Below are positions 42,301-50,675 of a DNA stretch of 64,000 nt, one piece after another. Origin of the DNA: Wansuia hejianensis (GTDB taxonomy: Bacteria; Bacillota; Clostridia; Lachnospirales; Lachnospiraceae); contig NZ_CP060635.1 of NCBI RefSeq assembly GCF_014337215.1, forward strand, positions 62,001-126,000, written 5' to 3'. Within the stretch, counting starts at the first letter, position 1; each line of letters opens with the position of its first letter. The translations under genes and the position numbers were made by a program. Below the pieces are notes generated by a model, which was not told the origin of the DNA, did no database searches, and saw only the letters and a list, made by a program, of their open reading frames with translations.

Positions 42301-42898
42301 TTATCTGGAGAAGATCTATGACCGTGAGTGGGAGATGGATCAGGTCTGCAAGCTGGCGTTGCTGAAACACTATTCCGAGAGCGGCAGCCTGACTGGGAAC
42401 CAGGAACAGCAGGTAAAGCGTCTGTTGTCGGAGTGTAATGGTTTGGGCCTGCGTTTTGAGTTTTACAGCCGCCTGCCGTCACAGCTGATCCAGGCATATC
42501 AGATCGAGGATAAGGTGTTTATCGAGGAACGGTTCAAGCCTGACAGCCGGGTGGTCATCCATTACCAGCTTCAGGGAGAGGACAGCGGAACGCAGGAATG
42601 GATCAGCGAACCTATGAAAGATATGTACCGCGGGATCTTTGTGAAGGAATTTCTGCTGTTCTATGGCGAGACCCTGACCTATTATCTGAGTGTGCTGGAG
42701 GATGACGAGGTGAGGAAGACGGAGACCTATCAGCTTTCGCTGGTGGATATGGACACGACCGGTATTACCCGGTATAAGCTTCTGAATAAGATCCTGGCGG
42801 CGAAAAAGCTTGGCAGCCGGGAGATGATGGAACAGGCGGTGCGCCAGTATCTGTGGCAGGATGCGTTTGCTTCTGAGGTGTTTCATATGATGCAGTAA
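39344..42898 (+). CDS. Giant helical-repeat protein (DUF5717-like)
   Basis: A 1,184-residue protein without signal peptide or membrane helix. Residues about 1-120 look like a beta-sandwich (VPRLIASVSEFQLAIPEG, GSFSIGAEDGSKIKGLV), similar in layout to ASPM/Hydin-type Ig-like domains. The long middle is almost entirely amphipathic helix pairs rich in Leu, Glu, Tyr and Arg, as in TPR-like solenoids. The last 140 residues return to beta strands. I associate it with DUF5717 of Lachnospiraceae from memory. GTG 39344 or TTG 39353 could start it; CAGGTGG lies five bases before the TTG. It heads an operon with a Hsp70-like protein and a TPR-like protein. Confidence 0.75.
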   Translation: MEGLKKRVVELVHGSFTCEVPRLIASVSEFQLAIPEGNKYRGSFSIGAEDGSKIKGLVTSDSHRILTANDKFAGNTCNIIFGVDTEGLRAGDAVEGCILISSNLSELQIPVRAVIQEEQVTSSEGGIQTLEDFTKLCMRNLREGFRLFTSERFVKILNGKNRAFLALYKGMSHNPVTYQHMEEFLVSAGKKEAVTLSLDKQQKAVYRLDVSQKDTLYIYKNTWGYVRMEIEVSGDFLQVEKKVVTSDDFIGRIYGLEYVVDREKLGEGKKFGRIRVRNVYQVLDFEVEASAEEGMHALSNTVRKRKIMWLFRDYLGLQLKRMDYRTWYERSSQLVQELKEEDRNDLMVLLYEVFLAYTNDENARALELLWPVKEGKIKLNGNLEKAVYLSLAKAVNLLPVERREITPFLRRYYQQEPDSYLLLELLLREDLSYENMPSKVLYELERCHETGCASPFLYLRAWQLLEEQESLLRKLSPFMLQVLNFALKYGILTEGLLLRAAFLSGHQKEFSNTVYRLLSQGYEKFPHREILEAICKLLMKGNPVKKEYFRWYSLAVEHEIRITRLYEYYIETLEGSSSQELPQPVRMYFVYNNTLGERKKAFLYASVIRHKEQDRTSYLNYGKAMTKFAMDSLKKGRMNEDYAVLYQEFLSRPESYEAGQLLAGILFTCKLTCENRNIRSVVVCHNALKKEQVYPCIDGVAYISLYSEDACILFEDEKRRRFATTVAYTLEKLMEEKESARCCMELGVADTGLELYCCRERAWQMEVNSRTLECYRKAADNQDFTDSYRCQVRKRLLDYYVQHREEKFLSEYLFQMDLREYARVDKVSMAVILIERGMYEEAFSLAAEFGYEGIPVQLLLKLASRMILKKDFEEDEELLCLTGYVYQAGKYDEIMLSYLRDHYMGTVSELCRLWGKVRGFQLDTYPLNERILLLSMFVRAFPDRGDEILECYVLQQGRESVIVAFLTYLSACYFLQEQEIPKGIFTYLEKIYDREWEMDQVCKLALLKHYSESGSLTGNQEQQVKRLLSECNGLGLRFEFYSRLPSQLIQAYQIEDKVFIEERFKPDSRVVIHYQLQGEDSGTQEWISEPMKDMYRGIFVKEFLLFYGETLTYYLSVLEDDEVRKTETYQLSLVDMDTTGITRYKLLNKILAAKKLGSREMMEQAVRQYLWQDAFASEVFHMMQ

Positions 42899-42937
42899 CA
42901 TACAAGAGCTAAGGGATCTGCACTGCGGGAGGAAAGA

Positions 42938-44182
42938 ATGGACGTTAAGAATTTAATTGTCGGGATGGATTTGAACAGGAAGGAATCACAGATCTGTTAT
43001 TATGAGAGAGGATCTCAGGATGCCGTGTCGGCTCCCGTGAAGGTGGGGAGTACGAAGGTGGCGTTCCCCACCGTGCTGAGCCGGATTCCGGAAAGCGGTG
43101 AATGGCACTACGGTCTGGAAGCAGAGTTTTTCGCGGAGCAGAAGAACGGTGTTCTGGTGGATCAGCTCTATGACCTGTGTGCGGACGGCAACAGCTTTTC
43201 AGTGGACGGCGAGGAATTTTCCGGCGGAGACCTGCTGGCGGTATTTCTGAAGCAGGCGCTGACTATGCTGGGTGTGACAGAACCGCCGCGTCAGATTGAC
43301 GGTATCATGATTACGGTTCCGGCGCTGACAAAGCCCTTTGTTCAGGCCATAAGGAAGGCCTATGAGAAGCTTTCGATTCCCAGGGGGCGTGCGTATCTGC
43401 AGGATTATAAGGAAAGCTTCTATTTCCACACACTGTATCAGAAGCCGGAGATATGGACCCGGAAGGTCGGGCTGTTTCAGTTTGAGGAAGAGAATGTAAG
43501 CTTTGAAAGTCTGTCGATGAATCACAGGACGAAGCCAGTGACGGCTCAGGTAGAAGAGGGCAAGACAATCCATCTGAGCGGGGAACCGCAGCAGAAGGAT
43601 GAACAGTTCCGGGCACTTGTCGAAGAATCTCTGAAGGACGAGCTGTATTCCAGCGTATTTATCCTGGGTGAGGCCTTTGATAAATCCTGGGCGGTCCGGT
43701 CCACGGCGCTGCTGTGCAGGGGCAAGAGGCGGGTATTCTGCGGAGACAATCTGTTCGCCAAAGGAGCCTGCTTTGGAGCCAGGGAAAAGGTGGAAGAGAG
43801 GTCGTTGAAGGGCTATCTTTACCTGGGAAATGACCTGATCCGCTATAACGTGGGAATGGAAATGAAGATCAACGGGTCGCCCGCATATTATCCGCTGGTA
43901 ACGGCGGGGGTCAACTGGTATGAGACGGAAAAGGAATGTGAATTCCTGATGGACGGCATCCGGGATCTGGTGTTCGTGGTCAGCAAGATGGAGGACGGCA
44001 AACGCTACCGTTACAGCATGGCTCTCCCGGGTCTTCCGGACAGGCCGGACAAGACGACCAGGCTGAGGCTGCATATGGAATATGATTCCCCCAGGAGGTG
44101 CCAGATCGATGTGGAGGATCTCGGTTTTGGGGAGATGTTTCCATCCAGCGGCAAAAAGTGGCATGAGACGATGGAGGGGTGA
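42938..44182 (+). CDS. Divergent Hsp70/actin-fold protein (DUF5716-like)
   Basis: A 414-residue cytoplasmic protein. Its start, LIVGMDLNRKESQICYYERG, followed by a K/G/P segment ending in VAFPTVL, follows the Hsp70 phosphate-1 layout but lacks the DLGTTNS residues. FSVDGEEFSGGDLLAVFLKQAL and IDGIMITVPALTKPFVQAIRKA follow the next Hsp70 blocks. FILGEAFDKSWAVRSTALL with NLFAKGACFGARE (about residues 271-284) mirrors the adenosine motif. The phosphate-2 EPTAA block is replaced (LQDYKESF), and there is no substrate-binding domain. I infer a noncanonical ATPase or pseudo-ATPase. It matches DUF5716 as I remember it. Confidence 0.7.
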   Translation: MDVKNLIVGMDLNRKESQICYYERGSQDAVSAPVKVGSTKVAFPTVLSRIPESGEWHYGLEAEFFAEQKNGVLVDQLYDLCADGNSFSVDGEEFSGGDLLAVFLKQALTMLGVTEPPRQIDGIMITVPALTKPFVQAIRKAYEKLSIPRGRAYLQDYKESFYFHTLYQKPEIWTRKVGLFQFEEENVSFESLSMNHRTKPVTAQVEEGKTIHLSGEPQQKDEQFRALVEESLKDELYSSVFILGEAFDKSWAVRSTALLCRGKRRVFCGDNLFAKGACFGAREKVEERSLKGYLYLGNDLIRYNVGMEMKINGSPAYYPLVTAGVNWYETEKECEFLMDGIRDLVFVVSKMEDGKRYRYSMALPGLPDRPDKTTRLRLHMEYDSPRRCQIDVEDLGFGEMFPSSGKKWHETMEG

Positions 44183-44187
44183 AGAAA

Positions 44188-44958
44188 ATGGGCAGTTATA
44201 TACTATGTCAGGTCAAACGGGCTGAAAATCCCTATTATATTGAGAGCATCGGCCTGAATATTTATTCCATAGAAGAACTCTGCTATTATATATGCCAGAA
44301 TCTTCCGCTTTTAGATGCGACCATATTGAATGAGAGGCTGGCGGAGTGGTTTAAGGAAGAGCTGAAACTGCGGCGCCTGGCTCAGAAGCTGCTGCAGCTC
44401 GTTCAGAAGGAATTTACTCTGGGTGAATTTATACTGCCGGTATTGCGGGAGATCAATTATCTGAGCAATACGGAATTCCGGGATCTGGAACTGAAGGTCA
44501 AGGGGCTGGAGGAGCAGCCTTCGCCGGTAAGGCTGAAGCTGAAGGGCGACGCCCTGGTATCTCATGAGAAATATATCAAGGCGATAGAAGTCTATACGGC
44601 CACCATGGCTCTGCGGAAGGAAGCGAATCTCGGTTCACAGTTTCTGGGCAGCGTGTATAATAATATGGGCTGCGCCTACGCAAGGCTGTTCCAGATGGAA
44701 GAAGCCTGCGACTGCTTTCATCATGCCTATGAAGAGCTTCATACGCGGGCGACCCTGAAGAGTTACCTTTACGCCGTCTACATGAAGAGCGGGGAAGAGG
44801 CTTATGAAAAGGCCGGTGAAGATCTGGGGATAGACCCGGCAACCAGGGTGGAGATGGACCGCCAGATTGCTTCTGTCGGACCGGTGGAACTGCCGGAGCA
44901 CCTGGATCAGGCGCTGGCAGAATGGACACGGGCATATCACCGAAATACCGGTCTGTGA
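44188..44958 (+). CDS. TPR-like protein of the DUF5716/5717 operon
   Basis: A 256-residue cytoplasmic protein. The N-terminal part (CYYICQNLPLLDATILN, LAEWFKEELKLRRLAQKLL) is helical. From about residue 115 there are TPR-like helices: ALVSHEKYIKAIEVYTATMAL, VYNNMGCAYARLFQMEEACDCFHHAYE, then LYAVYMKSGEEAYEKA. ATG 44188 is chosen because GGAGGGG lies eight bases upstream; GTG 44179 overlaps the preceding stop. TPR proteins are frequent Hsp70 partners, which fits the gene just upstream. Function unknown. Confidence 0.65.
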   Translation: MGSYILCQVKRAENPYYIESIGLNIYSIEELCYYICQNLPLLDATILNERLAEWFKEELKLRRLAQKLLQLVQKEFTLGEFILPVLREINYLSNTEFRDLELKVKGLEEQPSPVRLKLKGDALVSHEKYIKAIEVYTATMALRKEANLGSQFLGSVYNNMGCAYARLFQMEEACDCFHHAYEELHTRATLKSYLYAVYMKSGEEAYEKAGEDLGIDPATRVEMDRQIASVGPVELPEHLDQALAEWTRAYHRNTGL

Positions 44959-45007
44959 TTGTACCCTCCGGCAGGGAACGGGAAAGCCAGTGCTGACCGG
45001 CAGTGTA

Positions 45008-46492
45008 TCAGCTGGCAGGGGATGAGTGAGATAATTGCATACAGAGCAGATAATAATGCCGCTTTTCAAGGTCTTCCGGCTGATAGTTCAGTCGGGCGAA
45101 GATTTTGTGAAGGCGGTATTTTAGCGTATTGGGGTGAATATGTAATTGCTCTGCCGTCGTCTGGAGCTGCTGTCCGTTCCAGAGATAAAAGAAGAACGTC
45201 TTGTAATAGTCAGTATGCTGTGCCCGGTCCTCTGCTTCCAGTTCTGTAAGCTCGGGCGGGTAATAGTTTTCCCAGTCGAAAGAAAGGGCTAATTCCGCGC
45301 AGATTCCCCTGTAGCCGCAGTCCTGGAAGCGCATATGATGGCTTTCGGCGCCCAGGATCTGGTTGAGAGAATAGAGAGCCTGGGAATAGTGGCGTTTTAA
45401 TGTCCGGAAGCTGCGGAAGGACAGGCTGGCGCCGCACTGGAAGGAAAATCCGGGTATATAATTCTGGAAAACCAGAGCCAACAGATATTCGACAGAATTA
45501 TGCTGGTGAGGAATCAAGAGAACCACCTGATCATCAAAGGTAAATGCGATAGATCCCTGGATGTTGAGCTCCAGTATGCCGCAGCACCAGCGCAGCTCGG
45601 GAATGGTGAGCTGCCTGCGGGAATCTCTCAGTACACAGAGAGTAAATGCTGTCCCAGGCTCCCAGCGGCGCATGCTGTATATAACCTGCACCTCTTCCTT
45701 TGAGTAATAATTGTGGCGGAGTGCATTTTCAAAATAGGCAGTCATGTGGTAGGTATCTTCATTTTCAGAGGAAATCCTGGAAAAATAATCCGCGAATATT
45801 TCTCCCATCAGGAGGCTTCCGGGGGATAGTGTGTCGTCAAAGACATTGATCAGAACCTTTCCGGCGGACATCCGGTTGGACTCAAAGGGAATTACGAAGA
45901 GCTTCCGGTAATGCTTTGCGGCGTTTGGATTGACCGGGTCCATCAGGAACGGTTTTTTGCAGGTAATAAACCGCCGGTTATTGTCCTCGTTGTTGAAAAC
46001 GGAGAAAAAGGTGACCGGCATGTAGTGTGTCTGAAAAATGATATCCCAGCCGTCCACGATGGCGCCGATCACGTCGGTGGCGGCCAGTATTTTCAGGTTA
46101 TTGTTGGCGATGACGATCGGCAGATGGTAATAATCGTACAGAATATCCAGCATTTCTTCATAGGGGACGGCGCTTTTGCAGGCTCGTTCCAGGTTCTGCT
46201 TTATCTTTCGGAAACGGTCAAATATATCCATGATTTTATTCATGACATCGTAAAAAGTGGCATCATGTAAAATCAGCATGTCCTGTTTGTGAATCAGGAT
46301 TACGCTGTTCTGAGACATTTTCCATCCGTATTCAGGGTCCAGGCTCACCAGATAGACGTAATCGGTAAAATACAGATGGTTATTAGGTGAAAAAACCCTC
46401 ACATCCTGGATTTCACAGGCTCCGCTCACAATGTTAGCGGTGGGGGTGTATTCCATCAGCCTTTCATACAGATGCCAAATACTGATTTTCAT
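45008..46492 (-). CDS. PucR-family transcriptional regulator
   Basis: A 494-residue regulator. The C-terminus has the PucR-type helix-turn-helix LQTTAEQLHIHPNTLKYRLHKI. The long N-terminal part shows a sensory region (LKILAATDVIGAIVDGWD) and a GGDEF-like CdaR middle region. ATG 46492 is used because AGGAGG lies just upstream. It is divergent from an MFS transporter and a run of catabolic-type genes, with two matching inverted repeats between the divergent promoters, so it probably controls that run and itself. Confidence 0.82.
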   Translation of the reverse strand: MKISIWHLYERLMEYTPTANIVSGACEIQDVRVFSPNNHLYFTDYVYLVSLDPEYGWKMSQNSVILIHKQDMLILHDATFYDVMNKIMDIFDRFRKIKQNLERACKSAVPYEEMLDILYDYYHLPIVIANNNLKILAATDVIGAIVDGWDIIFQTHYMPVTFFSVFNNEDNNRRFITCKKPFLMDPVNPNAAKHYRKLFVIPFESNRMSAGKVLINVFDDTLSPGSLLMGEIFADYFSRISSENEDTYHMTAYFENALRHNYYSKEEVQVIYSMRRWEPGTAFTLCVLRDSRRQLTIPELRWCCGILELNIQGSIAFTFDDQVVLLIPHQHNSVEYLLALVFQNYIPGFSFQCGASLSFRSFRTLKRHYSQALYSLNQILGAESHHMRFQDCGYRGICAELALSFDWENYYPPELTELEAEDRAQHTDYYKTFFFYLWNGQQLQTTAEQLHIHPNTLKYRLHKIFARLNYQPEDLEKRHYYLLCMQLSHSSPAS

Positions 46493-46564
46493 GATAGTCC
46501 TCCTTCTCTGCCAGATCATTGCATTTATAAAACGTATATTTGCGTTCTGTTTTTCTTACTTTTT

Positions 46565-46594
46565 ATTATAACACAGTCTGGAATTGGTTGTCGA
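46565..46594 (-). promoter_or_regulatory. Promoter of the PucR-type regulator
   Basis: On the minus strand TCGACA (46594-46589), an 18-base spacer and TATAAT (46570-46565). The -35 lies within the inverted repeat at 46588-46604. Confidence 0.55.
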
Positions 46595-46604
46595 TAAAAG
46601 ACAA
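46588..46604. promoter_or_regulatory. Inverted repeat TTGTC-N7-GACAA, site 1
   Basis: TTGTC and GACAA arms separated by seven bases, overlapping the -35 of the regulator promoter. A second arm pair of the same form lies 43 bases away. Confidence 0.5.
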
Positions 46605-46630
46605 AATTGTATGTCGATTTTTCACGTGTT

Positions 46631-46647
46631 TTGTCCGGACTAGACAT
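46631..46647. promoter_or_regulatory. Inverted repeat TTGTC-N7-GACAT, site 2
   Basis: Same arms and same spacer length as site 1, starting 43 bases downstream (about four helical turns) and ending at the -35 of the transporter promoter. Probable second binding site for the divergent regulator. Confidence 0.5.
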
Positions 46648-46674
46648 TGAAGGCGTCGCCCCTGCCAGTATAAT
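46647..46674 (+). promoter_or_regulatory. Promoter of the MFS transporter run
   Basis: TTGAAG at 46647-46652, 16-base spacer, TATAAT at 46669-46674. Confidence 0.6.
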
Positions 46675-46719
46675 AAAAGATAGAATCTGTTGAAATATTC
46701 AAATTGTGGAGGGTGTGTT

Positions 46720-47910
46720 ATGGGTGAACAGAAGCGGAACTTGACAATGGGGAACACGATAGGGATTTTGGCGATCTCGCTGATGATGTATGCCAGCGGG
46801 TCGCTGATCGCTCCGGCGCTGAATGCGCTGCAGAATTCTTTTCCGGATACTCCGTATGCGACGATCCGGATGATTATGTCGTCGATGTATCTTACAGTCC
46901 TGATATTCTCGCTGATTTCCGGAAAACTCGGCGATATGGTATCTAAGAAGATGCTGGTTGTGGTGGGACTTGCTATTTATGGAACCATGGGGCTTGTAGG
47001 CGCGTCTATGAATTCGGTGACAGGACTGATGATTTCCCGGCTGCTGATGGGCTGCGGAGTTGGTCTGGTACTGCCCCAGTCGACGGCTATCATCATGATG
47101 TTTTATGAAGGAAAGGCAAAGGACCGGAATCTGGGATTTGCTACCGGCACATCGAATTTCGGTTCTATGCTGGGGAGCATCATCGGAGGAAGCCTGGCGG
47201 CTATCAGCTGGCGTTACAATTTCTACGCGTTCGCGTTTGCGTTCGTAATCATGATCCTGGTCATTTTTCTCGTGCCGGCAACCCCGGTGCAGAAGAGAAG
47301 TAAGGAAGAACGGGCGGCGGCAGAAAAGATTCCGGCAAAGTTTATCGTGCTGGTAATCGGAATGTTTCTGATCCAGGTATATTCCTTGGTGACGCCTACG
47401 AATATGGCGGTATTTTATCTGGGTGAGAAGATTGGGCCTCCGGCTCTTCTGGGAATCACCATGGCGTTGATCACGGGTACCGGATGTGTAGCGGGCTTTA
47501 TTCTTCCGGCAGTGAGAAAGCTTTTAAAAGGGGCTACCGTTCTGGTGTCCTGTGTCATTTTAGGGATTGGCTTTCTGGTGCTCAGCCGGGCGGATTCTGT
47601 TGGCCTGGCGATGCTGGCTCAGATACTGATTGGGTTCGGCTATGGCTGCATCACGCCCATGATTTTTATAGCCAATGCTAAAATGGTGCCCCAATCTCAA
47701 ATACAGAAATCAAATGGCATTTTGTCGGCCAGCTTGTATCTGGGGTGTTTTATGACAGCCTATATACAGCAGTGGATCGGCGCCGTATCCGGCAATGGCA
47801 CACAGCGGTTTATGTTTCAGGTGTTCGGGATCGGAGGATTTCTGGTAGCGGTAGTAATATTGGTGATCACGGTCGCCCTGATGAGCAGAAAGGGAAGAAA
47901 AACAGATTAA
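46720..47910 (+). CDS. MFS transporter
   Basis: A 396-residue permease with 12 predicted helices. The family loop after helix 2 is GKLGDMVSKKMLVVVG, and the helix 4-5 region is SRLLMGCGVGLVLPQSTAI; the drug/anion-proton antiporter layout fits. ATG 46720 is used because GGAGG lies seven bases upstream; the frame can be extended to TTG 46690 without a site. Substrate unknown. It is the first gene after the divergent promoter region and is followed by a decarboxylase-like gene. Confidence 0.88.
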   Translation: MGEQKRNLTMGNTIGILAISLMMYASGSLIAPALNALQNSFPDTPYATIRMIMSSMYLTVLIFSLISGKLGDMVSKKMLVVVGLAIYGTMGLVGASMNSVTGLMISRLLMGCGVGLVLPQSTAIIMMFYEGKAKDRNLGFATGTSNFGSMLGSIIGGSLAAISWRYNFYAFAFAFVIMILVIFLVPATPVQKRSKEERAAAEKIPAKFIVLVIGMFLIQVYSLVTPTNMAVFYLGEKIGPPALLGITMALITGTGCVAGFILPAVRKLLKGATVLVSCVILGIGFLVLSRADSVGLAMLAQILIGFGYGCITPMIFIANAKMVPQSQIQKSNGILSASLYLGCFMTAYIQQWIGAVSGNGTQRFMFQVFGIGGFLVAVVILVITVALMSRKGRKTD

Positions 47911-47964
47911 AACAGGTATCAGATAGATTTTTGAATAAGACAGGAAGATGCGGAGGAGAGCAGT

Positions 47965-49206
47965 ATGACAAATGATAAGAAAGAGGCGAAGCTCCGGCGG
48001 GAGAATAGAATTCGGGAAACAGTGGAACTGAAAGCAGCGGACAGAGTGCCGTTCGTGCCACAGATTGGTAATTTTTACGCGCTGGGCTATGGGCTTACGA
48101 TTCAAAACGTGATGGAAGACATTAGAACGCTGCTTCCTGTCATGGAAAAATATGTAGAAACATATGATCCGGATATGGTATACGCGCCCAGCTTTTACCC
48201 GGCGGCGGCGCTGGAATGCTCGGAATATTCCAACGCGCGGTGGCCGGGGGATTACCATAGGCTGCCGGAGAATACCCCGTATCAGTTTATTGACAGGGAA
48301 TATATGGAAGAAGAGGAATATGAGGAATACCTGAGAGATCCCAGTGGTTTTCTCTTTAGCAGGGTTTTGCCGCAGAAGTACCTGGGATTTCAGGGGCTGT
48401 CTTTTCTGAAGGCGCCGGTCTTATGCGGCCAGGCGGTTTTCAGGCTGGCCGCGCTGGGGCTTCCGCAGGTAAAGGGCGCGCTGCAGAGGATGATAGCGAC
48501 AGGCGAAGCCCTTCAGGAAAACCTGGCAGGAGTGGCGGAGGTCAATGGACACGTGCAGGAGCTGGGGTATCCGTTGCTGGGGGATTCAGTCATGGTCACG
48601 CCCTTCGACGACTTTGCGGATAATGTGAGAGGGCTGATTGCCACAATCATTGACATGAAGTCAGATCCGGAAAGGCTGAATGAGGTGCTTCTCCGGTGGG
48701 GGGATGCAACGATTCCGGCAGGAGTGGCCCAGGCCAAAAGGGCAGGCTCCAGGTTTGTGTTTATACCCCTGCACTGCGGGGCGGATAATTTCATGTCTTT
48801 AGAGGATTATAACCGCCACTACTGGCCGCACCTAAAACGCCTGCTGCTGGCTCTGATTGAGGCCGGCCTGGTGCCTGTGCCTCTCTGTGAGGGCAGATAT
48901 ACCTCCAGACTGGAAACGCTGACAGATATTCCGGCCGGGAAAGTGATTTACTTCTTCGAGGATGTGGATCTGAAACGGGCAAAACAGATTCTAACAGGAC
49001 ATGCCTGTTTTGGAGCAGGAATGAAAACCCAGCTGCTGCTTGAAGGATCATCCGCGGCTGCGGTGGAGGAAGAGACGAAGAAGACGCTGGATATCTGTGC
49101 GCCGGGCGGAGGTTTCATCATGACAAATTCACTGTCTATGGATAATGTGGAACATCGCTGCTTTGAAGCCTGGAGAGATGCTACGAGGAAATACGGCGGT
49201 TATTAA
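47965..49206 (+). CDS. Uroporphyrinogen decarboxylase-family protein (methyltransferase-like)
   Basis: A 413-residue TIM-barrel protein of the UroD superfamily. Visible blocks are RVPFVPQIGNFYALGYG, LLGDSVMVTPFDDFAD, FVFIPLHCGADNFMSLEDY, LVPVPLCEGRYTSRLE and FFEDVDLKRAKQIL near the C-terminus. Members outside haem synthesis are often corrinoid- or CoM-dependent methyltransferases such as MtaA/CmuA. No hem genes and no corrinoid protein gene are adjacent, so a methyl-transfer or O-demethylation role is possible only by family analogy. Confidence 0.82.
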   Translation: MTNDKKEAKLRRENRIRETVELKAADRVPFVPQIGNFYALGYGLTIQNVMEDIRTLLPVMEKYVETYDPDMVYAPSFYPAAALECSEYSNARWPGDYHRLPENTPYQFIDREYMEEEEYEEYLRDPSGFLFSRVLPQKYLGFQGLSFLKAPVLCGQAVFRLAALGLPQVKGALQRMIATGEALQENLAGVAEVNGHVQELGYPLLGDSVMVTPFDDFADNVRGLIATIIDMKSDPERLNEVLLRWGDATIPAGVAQAKRAGSRFVFIPLHCGADNFMSLEDYNRHYWPHLKRLLLALIEAGLVPVPLCEGRYTSRLETLTDIPAGKVIYFFEDVDLKRAKQILTGHACFGAGMKTQLLLEGSSAAAVEEETKKTLDICAPGGGFIMTNSLSMDNVEHRCFEAWRDATRKYGGY

Positions 49207-49287
49207 AGTGTGCCGGATAAAGGAAATGAAGACGGGCAGACGTCGGTGGGAAATCCCCGCAGGCTGTCCGGCAGGGAGGTAGGAGAG

Positions 49288-50625
49288 ATGGAGGATGAAA
49301 GAGGCAGGCTTTCGACGATTGAAACCATAAGCCTGGCGGTTGGATTCACGATAGGTTCCGGCATAATCACGCAGACCGGCATCGGAATCGGCATGACGGG
49401 CAGGAGCATTTTTCTGGCATTTCTGGTGAGCGCAGCTCTGTTCCTCATTTCCTTCCGCCCTATTTTTATGATGAGCACGCTGCTTCCCAGAACAAGCGCC
49501 GCCTATACGTATTCTAAGAAGCTGATACATGAAGATGCCGGAAGGCTTTATGCGTACGTTTATTTTCTGGGCAGGATGACAATTGCTATATTTGGGATCT
49601 CATTCGCCCAGTATCTGGCCAGCATGGTTCCTGTTCTGAGCGGAGAGGCGGCCCAGAGGCTGGTTGCGCTGGGGGTGCTGACTCTTTTTTTCGCCGTTAA
49701 TCTTCTGGGCGTAAAGGCAGCGGCAAAGCTGCAAAATATCATGTGTGTGGTTCTGATTGCGGGAATATTGGTATTTGTGGTTTTTGGAATCGGGAAAGTG
49801 GATTATACCACATTTTTTAAAGAGGGATTTTTTACAGGAGGCTTTGGCGGGTTTTACTCGGCGGTTTCTCTGCTATATTTTGCGGTGGGAGGAGCTTACA
49901 TCATCACAGATTTCGCCCCGAAGATCCGAAATGCTTCAAAGATGATGGTGAAGGTCATCACAGGTGTGACGTTGGTGGTTTGTGCCCTGTATATGCTGAT
50001 GGGGATTGTGGCCAGCGGATCGGTGCCAGTGGCAGAAGCGGCAGGAAAGCCGCTGACGGTGGCGGCCGGGGCGGTGCTGACGAATAAAGCGCTGTATGGG
50101 TTCTTCATCATTGGCGCTTGTATGGGAGCGCTGATCACAACGCTGAATTCCAGCTTTGTCTGGTATTCCAATTCACTGATCCGCGCCTGCGAGGACGGAT
50201 GTTTTCCCAAACGGTGGGCGAAAGTTAATAAAGCGGGGGTTCCATACAACCTGATGATTATCTTCTATCTATTTGGAGCGGTGCCTGCAGCCCTGGGGAT
50301 GGATCTGACGGTCCTTTCAAAAATGGCCATCGGCCTGACGATTCTCGGCACCTGTATACCAATGGCAGGTATATTGAAGCTGCCGGCGAAATATCCGGAG
50401 CTTTGGAAAAATTCTAAATATGCGAAACGGTATCCCAGGTGGCGCCTGAACGTGATGGTGGTGATCACATATGCCGTGCTGGCAACCCAGGTTTATTCTC
50501 TTTTTGCGGGAAATCCGCTGTGGGCCAATGTGATCATTCTGGTTTATATGGGCTGCGTGGTCTTCGGGCTGGGTGCAAGAAGAATTTTGCTGAAAAAAAG
50601 AATGGCTGCAGAGGCAGAATCCTGA
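49288..50625 (+). CDS. APC-superfamily amino acid permease
   Basis: A 445-residue membrane protein with about 12 helices. It opens with the family segment TISLAVGFTIGSGIITQTGIG (helix 1, broken by GSG). ATG 49288 is chosen since GGAGGTAGGAGAG lies just upstream; the frame extends to 49210 without a usable site. It probably imports an amino acid or amine. It lies between two UroD-family genes in the same orientation, so it may bring in the substrate for them; that is inference. Confidence 0.85.
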   Translation: MEDERGRLSTIETISLAVGFTIGSGIITQTGIGIGMTGRSIFLAFLVSAALFLISFRPIFMMSTLLPRTSAAYTYSKKLIHEDAGRLYAYVYFLGRMTIAIFGISFAQYLASMVPVLSGEAAQRLVALGVLTLFFAVNLLGVKAAAKLQNIMCVVLIAGILVFVVFGIGKVDYTTFFKEGFFTGGFGGFYSAVSLLYFAVGGAYIITDFAPKIRNASKMMVKVITGVTLVVCALYMLMGIVASGSVPVAEAAGKPLTVAAGAVLTNKALYGFFIIGACMGALITTLNSSFVWYSNSLIRACEDGCFPKRWAKVNKAGVPYNLMIIFYLFGAVPAALGMDLTVLSKMAIGLTILGTCIPMAGILKLPAKYPELWKNSKYAKRYPRWRLNVMVVITYAVLATQVYSLFAGNPLWANVIILVYMGCVVFGLGARRILLKKRMAAEAES

Positions 50626-50675
50626 AATAAAAAAAGGTTATTACTTTTTACGAAAAGGGGAAAGGAGAGCTGCGG

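Noticed and set aside
47965..49206. Haem-biosynthesis HemE
   Set aside because: The sequence follows the divergent UroD-superfamily pattern, has no hem neighbours and lies with transporters and a PucR regulator.
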